Shown: piece by piece, positions 32,650-41,852 of the stretch
Layout of the letters: each line of letters starts with the position of its first letter
Numbering within the stretch: position 1 is the stretch's first letter
From: Hyphomonadaceae bacterium
GTDB taxonomy: Bacteria; Pseudomonadota; Alphaproteobacteria; Caulobacterales; Hyphomonadaceae
Direction of reading: 5' to 3'
DNA: 64,000 nt
Assembly: GCA_022844475.1 (NCBI GenBank)
Contig: JALHLR010000005.1
Coordinates: 62,001 to 126,000 of the forward strand
Notes under the pieces: generated by a model
The model's input: only the letters and a program-made list of their open reading frames with translations
The model's database searches: none
What the model was told of the DNA's origin: nothing
Made by a program: the position numbers and the translations under genes

Positions 32650-35634
32650 ATGGCGCAGATTAATCGTATTTCACTCGTGAGCTTGCTCGCGCTTGGACTG
32701 GCAATGCCAGCCTTTGCGCAGACCACTGAAACGGGCCCGCAAACCGCGCCCCAACCTGCCGAGGATCAGGATAACGACCGCGGTCGCGACGTTGTCGTCG
32801 TCACTGCTTTCAAGAGGGAAGAAACCGTCCAGGACATCGCGGTGGCCGTCACCGCCATCACGTCCGAACTGCGCGACGAGATCGGCCTGACAACGGTGCA
32901 GGACTACACCAACTTCGCGCCCGGCCTCAGCTACTCGACGGCAAGCGATCGCCTCGGCATGCGCGGTGTGACCCGCACCTCGAACAACTTCGGCATCCGG
33001 TCCGGCATCTCGAACTACGTCGACGGCGTCTACTTTTCGTCCGCAATCCCTGCGAGCCGTGAGCCGATCTTCGTCGAACGCGTCGAGGTCGTCCGAGGCC
33101 CGCAAGGCACGCTCTATGGTCGCGACTCGATCGGCGGCGCGCTGAACGTGATCACCAAGCGTCCGACCGAGGAACTCGAAGGCCAGTTCAACTTCAACGC
33201 CGGTGACTACGGCACGCTCGGCGTCGCCGGCACCGTCGCCGGCCCCATCACGGACTGGGCGCGCTACCGCGTCGGCTATTCCCGCCAGGCGCAGAATGAG
33301 GGATTCCTGACCAACTACTCCGGCCTCGAAACCGAAGGCGGACGCAGGGATGACACCTACGTCGAGGCCCAACTCGAATTCGACGTCGGCGAAGATCTGG
33401 ATCTGTGGATTCGCGCCGGCCGCCTGACGTGGGACGTTCGCAAGGGCGCTCCCGGCGCTCGTACCGGCGTTGACTCGCCCTATCCCTACAACACGCGCTT
33501 CTTCAACTCGACGGCCGAACTCGGGCCAAACGGTTGGGCGAGCCAGATTCCTGGCGTTACCGGGGTCAATCAGGTCGGGACCCAGCTTACCAACCCATCG
33601 ATCACCGACAGGCACGGGTTCAATACGGATTTCACCAACTTCGCCAAGCTGTCGCCGACATCGGAGCTTGCGGTCGAGGCCGTCTATCACGCGCCCGGGT
33701 TCGACATCAAATATCTGGGCGGGTACGTTCACTACAACTATAACCTGCAGCAGGATCAGGACGGAACAGCGGTCAAGAGCTTCGTTTGTGGGGCGGCATC
33801 GTGCGGCTCGCCAACGTTCAACAACCGTCGCGTCTTCACCGAGCGTGTTTCGGACTACACCGAGAACCGCGGCTGGTTCTCGAACGAGATCAACTTCCTC
33901 TCGACCTGGGAAGGACCGCTTCAGCTCGTCGCAGGTCTCTATGCTTACCAGGAAAACTACAATCAGCTGGTCTACACCAGCCAGGTGCAGAATCCCGGGG
34001 GGCCGATATGGGACTTTACGGCGACCAACACCTGGTTGACCAACGCCGGACCGTTCCTTGGCTCTCCAGCGCCGGCCGCATTGCCGGAGCTTCCCTCAAA
34101 TACCGGGCGAACATCCTTCTCGGGTGCTCCCGTCGCCGGCGGCTCGCTGATGTTCCATACGAACAACCAGGCATTGAACAATGCCTACGGTGCCTTTGTC
34201 CAAGGTGACTATGAGATCAACGACCAGTTTAAGCTGACGGCCGGCATTCGTTTCTCGACCGATATCCTCGATGGTCGCGAATACGCGCGCTTTGTAAGCC
34301 ATTACAACATCGAGAGCGCGCTGGAGGGCGGCTTCCTTCAGGCCTACACCCTGCTGCCCGCCTACGGCGGATTGCGTACCGCGCTCGGTACGAACGCAGC
34401 TGCGATCATCGCGGGCGCTCTTCCAGGCGCTGTCCCGACACGTCTGGACGTGACACGTACTCTCGGCGGTCCCGATCCTTCTACGGTGACGGCGGCCAAC
34501 CCCTGCGGATTTGCCGGGCAGGGCGTGGTCAATACCAACGTAACCGCAGCAAACTCCGTTCTGGCCACAAACCCTGGCTGCGCGGACAAGTCACGCTACG
34601 GAATTCGCTACGACGCCGCGACCGGCAATGCGTATCGCGACCTGCACGCTGAGTTCGAGGAAGTTACCGGCGTGTTGGGCTTCGACTGGACGCCTGATGA
34701 CGACACGCTCATCTACGGAAAGTACAACCGTGGCTATAAGCCCGGCGGCCTTGGCTGCGCGGACGTCTTCTGCACGATGGTCTCCACGCCGTTTACGGAC
34801 CAGGAACTCGTTGACGCCTTTGAGCTCGGCTACAAGAAGGTATGGACAGAGTGGGATATCACGACCAACGCGACGTTCTTCTACTACGACTACCAAGGGT
34901 ACCAGGTCTCGAATACGATCGTGCCAGATGATCCGGGCGGCGGCGCACCGCGTCCTGCCCCTTACTCGGCGTACGTGAACCTGCCACAGACAACGACCAC
35001 GGGCTTCGAGCTGGAGACCATGTGGTATCCGACCGACAACCTGCGGTTCATCTTCAACTACGGCTATACCAACCCCGAAATCGGCGACTCGCCGGCTCTC
35101 GTGCACTCACTCGATCCGTTCGCACGGGATCCAGCCGCTCAGCCACTCGGGGCGCCGGCGGCCGGAGCAAACCCGGTGCAGGGGCAGAATCTGAACGGCA
35201 ACATTCTGCCGTTCAGCCCCAAGAACAAGATCGCGCTCAACGGGACCTATACGTGGGACTTTGAAGACGGTTCGACGCTCGATGCCTCGCTCAGCTACTT
35301 CTGGCAGGACATCTCGTTCAGCAACATCTTCAACCGGAGCTACACCAAGATACCATCATGGGATCAGACCGACGGTCGTCTCAGCTGGACGAGCGCTGAC
35401 GGCAACTTCACGCTAATCGGCTTCGTGCGGAACATGTTCGACGAGATTGTGTACGACAGCCGTGGTGCTGGCCTGCGTGAAGGAACCAACCGCGTTATCT
35501 CGCCGACCGAGTGCTATTCAACACCGCGCACCACTGCGGCTGCTGGCTCCGCGCCGCAGGACTCCTGCTACACCGTCGGCGAAACGCTCCGTCCGCCCCG
35601 CACCATCGGCGCGGAACTGCAGATCCGGTTCTAG
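32650..35634 (+). CDS. TonB-dependent receptor
   Basis: This 994-residue outer-membrane protein has GGGAGG before ATG 32650 and a signal peptide ending in PAFAQ. The plug domain starts VVVVTAFKREETVQDIAVAVTA (near residue 50) and includes IFVERVEVVRGPQGTLYGRD. Beta-barrel strands follow, ending with an aromatic C-terminus (GAELQIRF) suited to BAM insertion. It belongs to the large receptor group common in Caulobacterales and sphingomonads; the ligand is unknown. No TonB/ExbBD gene is adjacent. Confidence 0.93.
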   Translation: MAQINRISLVSLLALGLAMPAFAQTTETGPQTAPQPAEDQDNDRGRDVVVVTAFKREETVQDIAVAVTAITSELRDEIGLTTVQDYTNFAPGLSYSTASDRLGMRGVTRTSNNFGIRSGISNYVDGVYFSSAIPASREPIFVERVEVVRGPQGTLYGRDSIGGALNVITKRPTEELEGQFNFNAGDYGTLGVAGTVAGPITDWARYRVGYSRQAQNEGFLTNYSGLETEGGRRDDTYVEAQLEFDVGEDLDLWIRAGRLTWDVRKGAPGARTGVDSPYPYNTRFFNSTAELGPNGWASQIPGVTGVNQVGTQLTNPSITDRHGFNTDFTNFAKLSPTSELAVEAVYHAPGFDIKYLGGYVHYNYNLQQDQDGTAVKSFVCGAASCGSPTFNNRRVFTERVSDYTENRGWFSNEINFLSTWEGPLQLVAGLYAYQENYNQLVYTSQVQNPGGPIWDFTATNTWLTNAGPFLGSPAPAALPELPSNTGRTSFSGAPVAGGSLMFHTNNQALNNAYGAFVQGDYEINDQFKLTAGIRFSTDILDGREYARFVSHYNIESALEGGFLQAYTLLPAYGGLRTALGTNAAAIIAGALPGAVPTRLDVTRTLGGPDPSTVTAANPCGFAGQGVVNTNVTAANSVLATNPGCADKSRYGIRYDAATGNAYRDLHAEFEEVTGVLGFDWTPDDDTLIYGKYNRGYKPGGLGCADVFCTMVSTPFTDQELVDAFELGYKKVWTEWDITTNATFFYYDYQGYQVSNTIVPDDPGGGAPRPAPYSAYVNLPQTTTTGFELETMWYPTDNLRFIFNYGYTNPEIGDSPALVHSLDPFARDPAAQPLGAPAAGANPVQGQNLNGNILPFSPKNKIALNGTYTWDFEDGSTLDASLSYFWQDISFSNIFNRSYTKIPSWDQTDGRLSWTSADGNFTLIGFVRNMFDEIVYDSRGAGLREGTNRVISPTECYSTPRTTAAAGSAPQDSCYTVGETLRPPRTIGAELQIRF

Positions 35635-35677
35635 TCTATCCAGTTTCCCAATGGCGGTGCTCCCGCGATTGGCCCTT

Positions 35678-35712
35678 GCGCCGACCCCCTACCGGGGTCG
35701 GCGCCTTTTATT
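35678..35712 (+). terminator. Intrinsic terminator after the TonB-dependent receptor
   Basis: GCGCCGACCCC and GGGGTCGGCGC form an 11-pair stem around a short loop, followed by CTTTTATTT. It also lies at the 3' end of the convergent WYL regulator gene. Confidence 0.85.
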
Positions 35713-36460
35713 TCGGGGCGTGCGTTCGCGCATCGGCCTCGGCGGTCCGTCCGTTGATCTCTGCCTTGCGCCGCTTCCACTCCGCCTCCATCGCCTTGCG
35801 CCACTTCACGCGCAGGGTTGAAGGACGTTCGGGGAAGCGCTCGTCCAGCACAGTCGCCGACAGCACGCGATCCGACCTGAACGACCGGAAGTCTTTCCGC
35901 GCCTCACACCACGCGCAGATGATCCGCGTCGTCTCATAGTAGCCGAGGAGTATCGGCCAGATCACGCGTTTGCTCGCCCGGCCTTCCACGTCGCGATAGT
36001 CCAGCAGCATCTTGCGCGAGCCATTGATCGCGCCGCGCACCACACCCAGATCGATCATGTCCTCGGCGCGATCCCATGCCGGCACGACGCGATGCGCCGG
36101 GTCGTCGATGTAAGGTCGCAGGCGCTCGGGCACGCTGGCCTCGATCTTCGCCAGCAGATCCTGCGCTGCGCGCGCAAGTTTCGGGTCACCGCGATTGATC
36201 ACCCACTGCGCGCCCAGAACCGCCGCCTCAATCTCGTCCGTCGTCAGCATCAGCGGCGGCATGTCGAGGCCCTTGTCGAGCACATAGCCAATGCCGGCCT
36301 CGCCGCGGATTGGCACGCGCTGCGCAAGCAGCGCCGCGATGTCGCGATAGACCGAGCGCTTGGAGGTCTCGAGTTCCGCCGCCATCGCGTCTGCTGTCAC
36401 GGGCTTCTTCGAGCGCCGCAGGATCTGGATGATCTCGAAAAGACGGTCTGCTTTCCGCAC
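35708..36460 (-). CDS. YafY-family transcriptional regulator (HTH + WYL domain)
   Basis: The 250-residue protein has an N-terminal winged HTH (RLFEIIQILRRSKKPVTADA, ELETSKRSVYRDIAAL) and a WYL-type domain in the second half (KMLLDYRDVEGRASKRVIWP, then WCEARKDFRSFRSDRV). WYL domains sense nucleic acid or small ligands. The divergent side carries an 18-base palindrome and a short transcript unit, the likely target. Confidence 0.92.
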   Translation of the reverse strand: MRKADRLFEIIQILRRSKKPVTADAMAAELETSKRSVYRDIAALLAQRVPIRGEAGIGYVLDKGLDMPPLMLTTDEIEAAVLGAQWVINRGDPKLARAAQDLLAKIEASVPERLRPYIDDPAHRVVPAWDRAEDMIDLGVVRGAINGSRKMLLDYRDVEGRASKRVIWPILLGYYETTRIICAWCEARKDFRSFRSDRVLSATVLDERFPERPSTLRVKWRKAMEAEWKRRKAEINGRTAEADARTHAPK

Positions 36461-36482
36461 GCCTTCACCCCTTCTCCCGCTA

Positions 36483-36500
36483 CTGACACGATGCTGTCAG
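36483..36500. promoter_or_regulatory. Palindrome, likely operator of the WYL regulator
   Basis: CTGACA-CGATGC-TGTCAG lies 22 bases upstream of the regulator start and 54 bases before the divergent small ORF. Symmetry, position and a neighbouring HTH gene suggest autoregulation and control of the divergent transcript. Binding is inference. Confidence 0.55.
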
Positions 36501-36553
36501 CAGGCCGGTGGCAGGTATGTGTCATCAGACCGGGACAGGCAAGGAAGACCGAA

Positions 36554-36634
36554 ATGACGGGATTCATCACCGGCGCTCTGCTCGTGGTTCTCAAGCTGGG
36601 ACTGATCGTCCAGCCGCGAAACTGGGCCGACTGA
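36554..36634 (+). CDS. 26-residue putative membrane microprotein
   Basis: ATG 36554 follows AGGAAG at suitable spacing. The product is one hydrophobic span (GFITGALLVVLKLGLIV) with a short tail QPRNWAD. It sits between the WYL operator-like palindrome and a strong plus-strand terminator about 75 bases downstream, so a short transcript is well bounded. The function is unknown. Confidence 0.42.
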   Translation: MTGFITGALLVVLKLGLIVQPRNWAD

Positions 36635-36708
36635 GATAGCCAACCATCTTCCCGAAAAGCCAGCGTACCAGGAGCCAACGAAGACCGGCAGTCAGACTAC
36701 AATCATGC

Positions 36709-36753
36709 GGCGGCCACTTGCCCGGAAAGAAGGACAGGGCCGCCGGTTTTTTT
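36709..36753 (+). terminator. Intrinsic terminator (plus strand) of the small transcript
   Basis: GGCGGCC (36709-36715) pairs with GGCCGCC (36738-36744), followed by GG and seven T residues. The only plus-strand unit it can serve is the short ORF divergent from the WYL regulator. Confidence 0.7.
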
Positions 36754-38732
36754 CAGCGCGTCACGATCGGGAACACCGGGTTGGGCGCATCCATCCATTG
36801 GCTCAGCTTCAGCAGCGCCTGCGGACTTCCCTCAAGCTTCACCGCGCCGCTCGCGATTTTCGGGGGCAGGGGCTGGCCGCCGAAAATGCCGCCGAGAAAA
36901 TCTGCGCGCGTCGCCGTCAGCGTGACGTCCACCGGGCCCGGCGCAGCAATCTCCTCATGCACCAGCACGCCATTTGCGATCGAGACATAGCTGCGCTCAT
37001 TGCTGTCGCTCAGAACGAAGGCAAGCTTCAGTGTCTGTCCCGCCGCCTTCTCGGAATCGAGCCGCACGGCCAGCAGGTCCATCAGCGATCCGAGCGGCAG
37101 GTTTGCCAGTGCCGCCATCTGCGACGCGGGATTGGCGCGCGGCGCGCCGACGCCCTCGCGTAACTCCTTCGCGCCGGTCAGATAGATGTTGCGCCATGTC
37201 GAAGGCTCGGCCTGCCAGCCAAGCTGGTCATAGCTGCGCGCCAGCAGGTCCTTCGCTTCGGCGTCGCTCGCATCCGCCATGACGGCGTGGTTCAGCAGCT
37301 CCGCCGCCCACGAATACTCGCCGCCATCATAGGCCGCGCGCGCCATCTCCTTCACGCGCGCCGCCCCGCCCATCGCCTCCACATAGCGCTTGCCCGTAGC
37401 CACCGGAGGCATCGGCGCAAGGTTCGACGGGTTGGCGTCATACCAGCCCATGTAGAACTGGTAGACCGCGCGGCTGTTGAAGCTCAGCGAGCCATAATAG
37501 GGCCGGTCATACCATTCGTTTTCCAGCTCGGTCGGAAGCTTGAGCCGCGCCGCGATCTCATCGCCATTGAGGCCCTTGTTCATCAGGCGAACTGTCTGGT
37601 CGTGCAGGAAGGCATAAGCGTCGCGATGCTTGCCCAGATAGTCGCGGATCACGTCATTGCCGAAACGCGGCCAGCCATGGCTGGCGATCAGTACGTCGCT
37701 GTCACCGAACAGGCGCAGGGCTTCGGTGAGCCCTTCGGCCCACACCTTTGCATCGCGCACGACCGCGCCCCGCGGCGTGAGGATGTTGTGCTGCGTCGCG
37801 TTGGCGTTCTCGGCCATGTCGACGATCTTCCAGTCGGGGAAGTAGACATTCATTTCCGCAGGCGCTTCAGTGCCTGGCGTGAACTGGAAGACCATCTTCA
37901 CGCCGTCGACCGTCATCGTCTCGCCGGTCTCGCCAATCTCCTTCGTCGGCGGGATCAGCGACGACGTACCGGTGGATAGCCCGGGACCGATGCCGGCATT
38001 GACCAGCCCGTTCTCGCCTTTCGGCAGCGGGATGCCGAACTGGTACATCGCGCGCCGCTGCATGGCGGGGCCGGCGATCACATTCTCGCCCACGGCCGCC
38101 TCGAGGAATCCTCGCGGTGCGATCACCTGCACCTTGCCCGCGCGCACATCGGCAAGCTGCACAATGCCTGCCGTGCCGCCAAAATGGTCGGTGTGCGAAT
38201 GGGTGTAGATCACGGCTGTCACCGGACGCGCGCCGAGATGTTCGTTCGCGAGGTCGAGCGCCGCCTTCGCTGTCTCGTTTGAGCCCAGCGTGTCGATCAC
38301 GATCCAGCCGGCATCCCCCTTCACGAAGGTGATGTTGGCGAGATCGAAGCCGCGCACCTGCCAGATACGCTCGCTCACCTGAAACAGGCCATGCTTCGCC
38401 ATCAGCTGGCCCTGCCGCCACAGGCTCGGGTTCACGGTCTCGGACGACGCCCCTTCCAGGAAATCGAAGGCGGTGAGATTCCACACCGGCTGGCCGGCGG
38501 CGGTCGCGATCATCGGATCCTTGCGGGTGGCGATGAAACCGCGCGCGGCGAAATCGAAGTCGCGCGTATCGGCGAAATTGCGCTCGCTGCGAACGACGTC
38601 GTGGGCGGCGCGCGTAAAGGACGAAGGTGCCTCGGCACCGGCCAGCGGCGGCGGGGCTGGCGGGCTATCCGCAACGCTTGCGCAGCTGGCCACAGCCAGC
38701 GCGCCGATCCCGACCAGCAGAGCAGCCTTCAT
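36753..38732 (-). CDS. Alkyl sulfatase (SdsA1-like, MBL fold + SCP2-like), lipoprotein
   Basis: The protein has 659 residues from ATG 38732, giving the lipobox GIGALAVASCAS. Zinc-site motifs of the metallo-beta-lactamase fold are TAVIYTHSHTDHFGGTAG, LIASHGWPRFGND and APAEMNVYFPDWK. The dimerisation and SCP2-like C-terminal domains follow (VRLDSEKAAGQTLKLAFVLSD). These enzymes cleave primary alkyl sulfates such as SDS. The longer open frame to 39233 is not used. Confidence 0.93.
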   Translation of the reverse strand: MKAALLVGIGALAVASCASVADSPPAPPPLAGAEAPSSFTRAAHDVVRSERNFADTRDFDFAARGFIATRKDPMIATAAGQPVWNLTAFDFLEGASSETVNPSLWRQGQLMAKHGLFQVSERIWQVRGFDLANITFVKGDAGWIVIDTLGSNETAKAALDLANEHLGARPVTAVIYTHSHTDHFGGTAGIVQLADVRAGKVQVIAPRGFLEAAVGENVIAGPAMQRRAMYQFGIPLPKGENGLVNAGIGPGLSTGTSSLIPPTKEIGETGETMTVDGVKMVFQFTPGTEAPAEMNVYFPDWKIVDMAENANATQHNILTPRGAVVRDAKVWAEGLTEALRLFGDSDVLIASHGWPRFGNDVIRDYLGKHRDAYAFLHDQTVRLMNKGLNGDEIAARLKLPTELENEWYDRPYYGSLSFNSRAVYQFYMGWYDANPSNLAPMPPVATGKRYVEAMGGAARVKEMARAAYDGGEYSWAAELLNHAVMADASDAEAKDLLARSYDQLGWQAEPSTWRNIYLTGAKELREGVGAPRANPASQMAALANLPLGSLMDLLAVRLDSEKAAGQTLKLAFVLSDSNERSYVSIANGVLVHEEIAAPGPVDVTLTATRADFLGGIFGGQPLPPKIASGAVKLEGSPQALLKLSQWMDAPNPVFPIVTR

Positions 38733-38855
38733 CCGAACCTCCCACGATCCTCCCGTCTGATAGGAGCGTGGCGCACGGGGGTCCACCGCAAACTCCTGCC
38801 GGTAGACGCGGGGCCCATTACTCACCATCTTTGTCGCAGCGGCAGGAAGAACATC

Positions 38856-39080
38856 ATGGACGGCGCGACAATCGGAATTCTGGTCGGCGGTGTTGGCGCC
38901 GGCATCGTCCTTCTGCTCTTCGCGATGTCCCGCAGGCCGGTGAAATGCCCCGCCTGCGGACGCGAGCAGCCCCTGCGGCGCGCGCCGGCATCGATGGAGC
39001 AGGCGATGTGGGGCGGCTCGACCTGCGAAGGCTGCGGCGCCAAACTCGACGCGCGCGGCCGTCTCAAACCGAAAAAGTAG
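38856..39080 (+). CDS. Small membrane protein with a zinc-ribbon-like domain
   Basis: The 74-residue protein has AGGAAG upstream of ATG. One N-terminal membrane helix (IGILVGGVGAGIVLLLFAM) is followed by a cytosolic CPAC ... CEGC pair spaced by about 30 residues, a zinc-ribbon layout, and a basic end (RGRLKPKK). The family is not recognised. Confidence 0.7.
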   Translation: MDGATIGILVGGVGAGIVLLLFAMSRRPVKCPACGREQPLRRAPASMEQAMWGGSTCEGCGAKLDARGRLKPKK

Positions 39081-39152
39081 GGGCTTATGGCCCCGGCGCT
39101 GGAACCGTTCATCGCGCCGCGCATTTAGGAGCGTCCGCGGGGAAACGCTGCC

Positions 39153-39950
39153 ATGCATCTGAACGTGCGCGCCGAACTCGTTTTCGACTTCGCGGCGGGG
39201 TCGGAAGCGATTGTCTCGGTTCAGGCCGCCCATTCACGGGATCAGACCGTGCTGTCCGAACGCCTGCTGCTGAGTCCTGCGACCGAGATGGTCCAGGACG
39301 AACCCGATGCGCGCGGCGAGCGTCGCTTCCGCGCACGCTTCGAGGGCGAGGCGTGCATCGTCTATGAGGCGCTCGTCGACAACGGCCAGCGCATCACGCT
39401 TGCGCCCCTGGCGCGCAAATCGAACTGGCTCAGCCTCCCGCAGGACGCACTTCAGTATCTCACACCGAGCCGTTACTGCCCGTCCGATCGCTTTCTCCTG
39501 TTCGCCAACCGCGAGTTCGGCGCGATCGCAGATGGCGGCGCGCAGGTCCTCTCCGTGCTCGACTGGATCCATGACCATGTCGACTACACCCCCGGCGTCA
39601 GCAATATCGAAACGACGGCCGAGCGGACGTTTGTCGATCGCGCCGGTGTCTGCCGCGACTTCAGCCATCTCGGCATTACGCTGTGCCGCGCGCTCAACAT
39701 CCCGGCGCGTGCCGTCAGCGCCTATGCCTGGCAGCTTGACCCACCGGACTTTCATGCAGTGTTCGAGGTGTTCCTCGATGGCGGCTGGTGGTTGGTCGAT
39801 CCGACACGGCTTGCGCCGGTCGAGGGTCTGGTGCGCATCGGCATAGGGCGCGACGCGACCGACATCGCCTTCCTGACGACCACAGGCCCGTGCATGAGTG
39901 TGTCGCAGAGCGTGAACGTAGCCGAAGCCGCCGGCGCGGTTGCAGCCTGA
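39153..39950 (+). CDS. Transglutaminase-like cysteine peptidase family protein
   Basis: The 265-residue protein has an N-terminal beta domain (about 1-110). The transglutaminase core follows with the triad: Cys in FVDRAGVCRDFSHLGITLCR, His in PDFHAVFEVFLDGGWWLVD and Asp in VDPTRLAP. Such cytosolic proteins are usually amidases or peptidases of unknown substrate. No signal peptide. Confidence 0.92.
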   Translation: MHLNVRAELVFDFAAGSEAIVSVQAAHSRDQTVLSERLLLSPATEMVQDEPDARGERRFRARFEGEACIVYEALVDNGQRITLAPLARKSNWLSLPQDALQYLTPSRYCPSDRFLLFANREFGAIADGGAQVLSVLDWIHDHVDYTPGVSNIETTAERTFVDRAGVCRDFSHLGITLCRALNIPARAVSAYAWQLDPPDFHAVFEVFLDGGWWLVDPTRLAPVEGLVRIGIGRDATDIAFLTTTGPCMSVSQSVNVAEAAGAVAA

Positions 39951-39959
39951 TCCTTTCGA

Positions 39960-40811
39960 TCAGGCCTTGAGACGGTCGGCCCGCTGCGGATTGTTGGCGT
40001 TGAGCCAGGCATCCGTCATCGGCGTCATCCAGCGGCATGCATGGTCAATGAACACAAGCGCCTTCATGGCGTCGGGCGAGGGCCGTGTCGCCATCGCATA
40101 GGCCATGCCCATGTCCCGGGTGCGGTTGGGATAGTTCAGCGTGAACAGGTCGCGCCGCAGGTCGGCGTCTTCGGTGTAGATCTGCTCGCGCTCCGTCACG
40201 AGGGCAAAGCCGGCGGCGAGCACCGCATGACCCGCATCCATCGCAGCAGCGCGCACCCGCTCAGGCGAGCGCGCGGCGGCGAGGCGTCCGGCGGCGTTCA
40301 GCATGCGCGGGCGGAAGCCAAGAATGTCGCCATTCATGACAGCTGAATCGAGCTTCTGCGGCGCCAGCATGCGCGTCATGTTGCGGCCAGCGATGCAAAC
40401 GGAGTTGACGGCGAGGCGGAAGCGGGCAGGCGAGAACGCGCCGTCCGTGGTAAACACATCCTTCCACGAGAACACGGCAATGACCACGCGACCGACACGC
40501 GGATGACGACGCCGAAGCTGCGCCGCCAGCGCTGACTCCCAGCTCTCGCTGCCCTGCCGCTCGTGATGTGACGCGCCGAGCCGCAAGAGGACGAAAACCG
40601 CGAGGCCGCCTGGCCGCCCACGCGCTGCGGGGCCAGAGAGATAGACGGAATGAAGGTGCTCACCGAAACGCTCGAGCGCAGCATCGGCTGCTTCGTCTCC
40701 AGCTTCGAGGGCGGGTTGGGCGATTTGTTCGCGCGCGATGGCCGCGTTCGTTACCCGGCCCCAGTGATCCTGGGGCCAGAAGGCGCCGCGCAGCCGAACT
40801 GTGTGGCCCAT
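39960..40811 (-). CDS. Nucleotidyltransferase-like protein with degenerate catalytic motif
   Basis: In this 283-residue protein the segment HSVYLSGPAARGRPGGLAVF sits where nucleotidyltransferases read G-S-x-A-R-G ... D-x-D. Here the serine is proline and the two metal-binding aspartates are absent (GLAVFV). The C-terminal half is helical. It may be an inactive paralogue or a different fold; the assignment is from motif resemblance. There are no tightly linked neighbours. Confidence 0.6.
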   Translation of the reverse strand: MGHTVRLRGAFWPQDHWGRVTNAAIAREQIAQPALEAGDEAADAALERFGEHLHSVYLSGPAARGRPGGLAVFVLLRLGASHHERQGSESWESALAAQLRRRHPRVGRVVIAVFSWKDVFTTDGAFSPARFRLAVNSVCIAGRNMTRMLAPQKLDSAVMNGDILGFRPRMLNAAGRLAAARSPERVRAAAMDAGHAVLAAGFALVTEREQIYTEDADLRRDLFTLNYPNRTRDMGMAYAMATRPSPDAMKALVFIDHACRWMTPMTDAWLNANNPQRADRLKA

Positions 40812-41114
40812 ACGCTACTCCCGTCTATGCCCGTTAGGGTTTGCACTCCCCGGGCCACGCCTCCCACTCCCAGCCATGTCGCGCATTGACGCTGCGCCGC
40901 CACGGCTTTGGTCGTAAACAAAACGTTAAGTCAGGCGCAGCGGAGCGCAAGGAGATTCATCCGCTCGAACGGCAATTAAGTTGTGGCTCACCATGACGCG
41001 CGGCGTTCATACAGGTTAACGGTGCGAGATTGTCGGCGGCGCGAAGCGTGCGCAAAGTCCCGTCGCGATTGACCACTTCCTTTGATCCGCGGCCTCGCGA
41101 ACAATATCCCTGAC
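40812..41114. other. Intergenic region without a supported gene
   Basis: 303 bases separate the nucleotidyltransferase-like gene from the xthA pseudogene. An AAGGAG at about 40960 has no start codon at usable spacing. I see no other element. Confidence 0.35.
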
Positions 41115-41852
41115 GTGAAGATCGCAACCTGGAACATCGACGGCGTCCGACGCCGCCTGCCGCTCCTGCTGAAGTGGCTCGCGAAGACGAAGCCCGATGG
41201 CGTCGCGCTGCTTGCGCCGAAGGCCGATCCGGTTCTGATCCGCAAGGCGTTACCCGGCGATCCCGATGACAAGGCGAGCCGCCATATCGAGGCGGCGGTC
41301 GATGGCGTGCTGTTCGCCTGCCTTTACATGCCCAACGGCAACCCGCAGCCCGGTCCGCGGTCTGGCTGCAAGCTCGACTGGTTTGATCGGCTGATCGTGC
41401 ATGCGCGCATGTTGAAGAAATCAGCCGCGCCTGTCGTGCTGCTCTGAGACTTCAGCGTCGTGCCGACTGACGCCGACATCCATGAACCCACATCCGATGC
41501 CGAGGACGCGCTGTTGCGGCCCGAAAGTCGTGCGGCCCACCGCAGGCTGCTCAAGCGGGGCTGGGCGGACTCGATCCGCGAACGCAATCCGGACAAGACA
41601 GTCCATACATTCTGGGACAATTGCCACCGCCGCTGGGAGCGCAACGCCGGGCTGCGCATCGACCATATCCTGCTCAGCCCCTCCATCGCGCCGCAGCTTG
41701 CATCTGCCGGCGTTGATCTCTGGGCATGCAGCGAGCCCGACCCCGGCGATCATGCACCGGCGTAGGTGAAACTCGCGCCGGAAGCCAAGGCGAAAGCCCG
41801 CAGGGCCGCAGCAAAGGCCCAGGCGCGAAAGCGTCCGCCTACTCGAAAATGA
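41115..41852 (+). pseudogene. xthA: Decayed exodeoxyribonuclease III (xthA) gene
   Basis: The frame from GTG 41115 reads as ExoIII: VKIATWNIDGVRRRLPLLLK, LPGDPDDKASRHIEA, LYMPNGNPQPG, then a TGA at 41445-41447 exactly where the family has Gly of GDFN. It continues in the same frame (DFSVVPTDADIHEP, HTFWDN, LRIDHILLSPS, GDHAPA) to a TAG at 41763-41765 in place of Trp. About 30-35 codons are missing between KPDG and VALL, including the catalytic Glu of the QEIK motif, and the active-site Asn of DFN is Ser. Loss of function is clear; the frame is otherwise kept. Confidence 0.88.
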
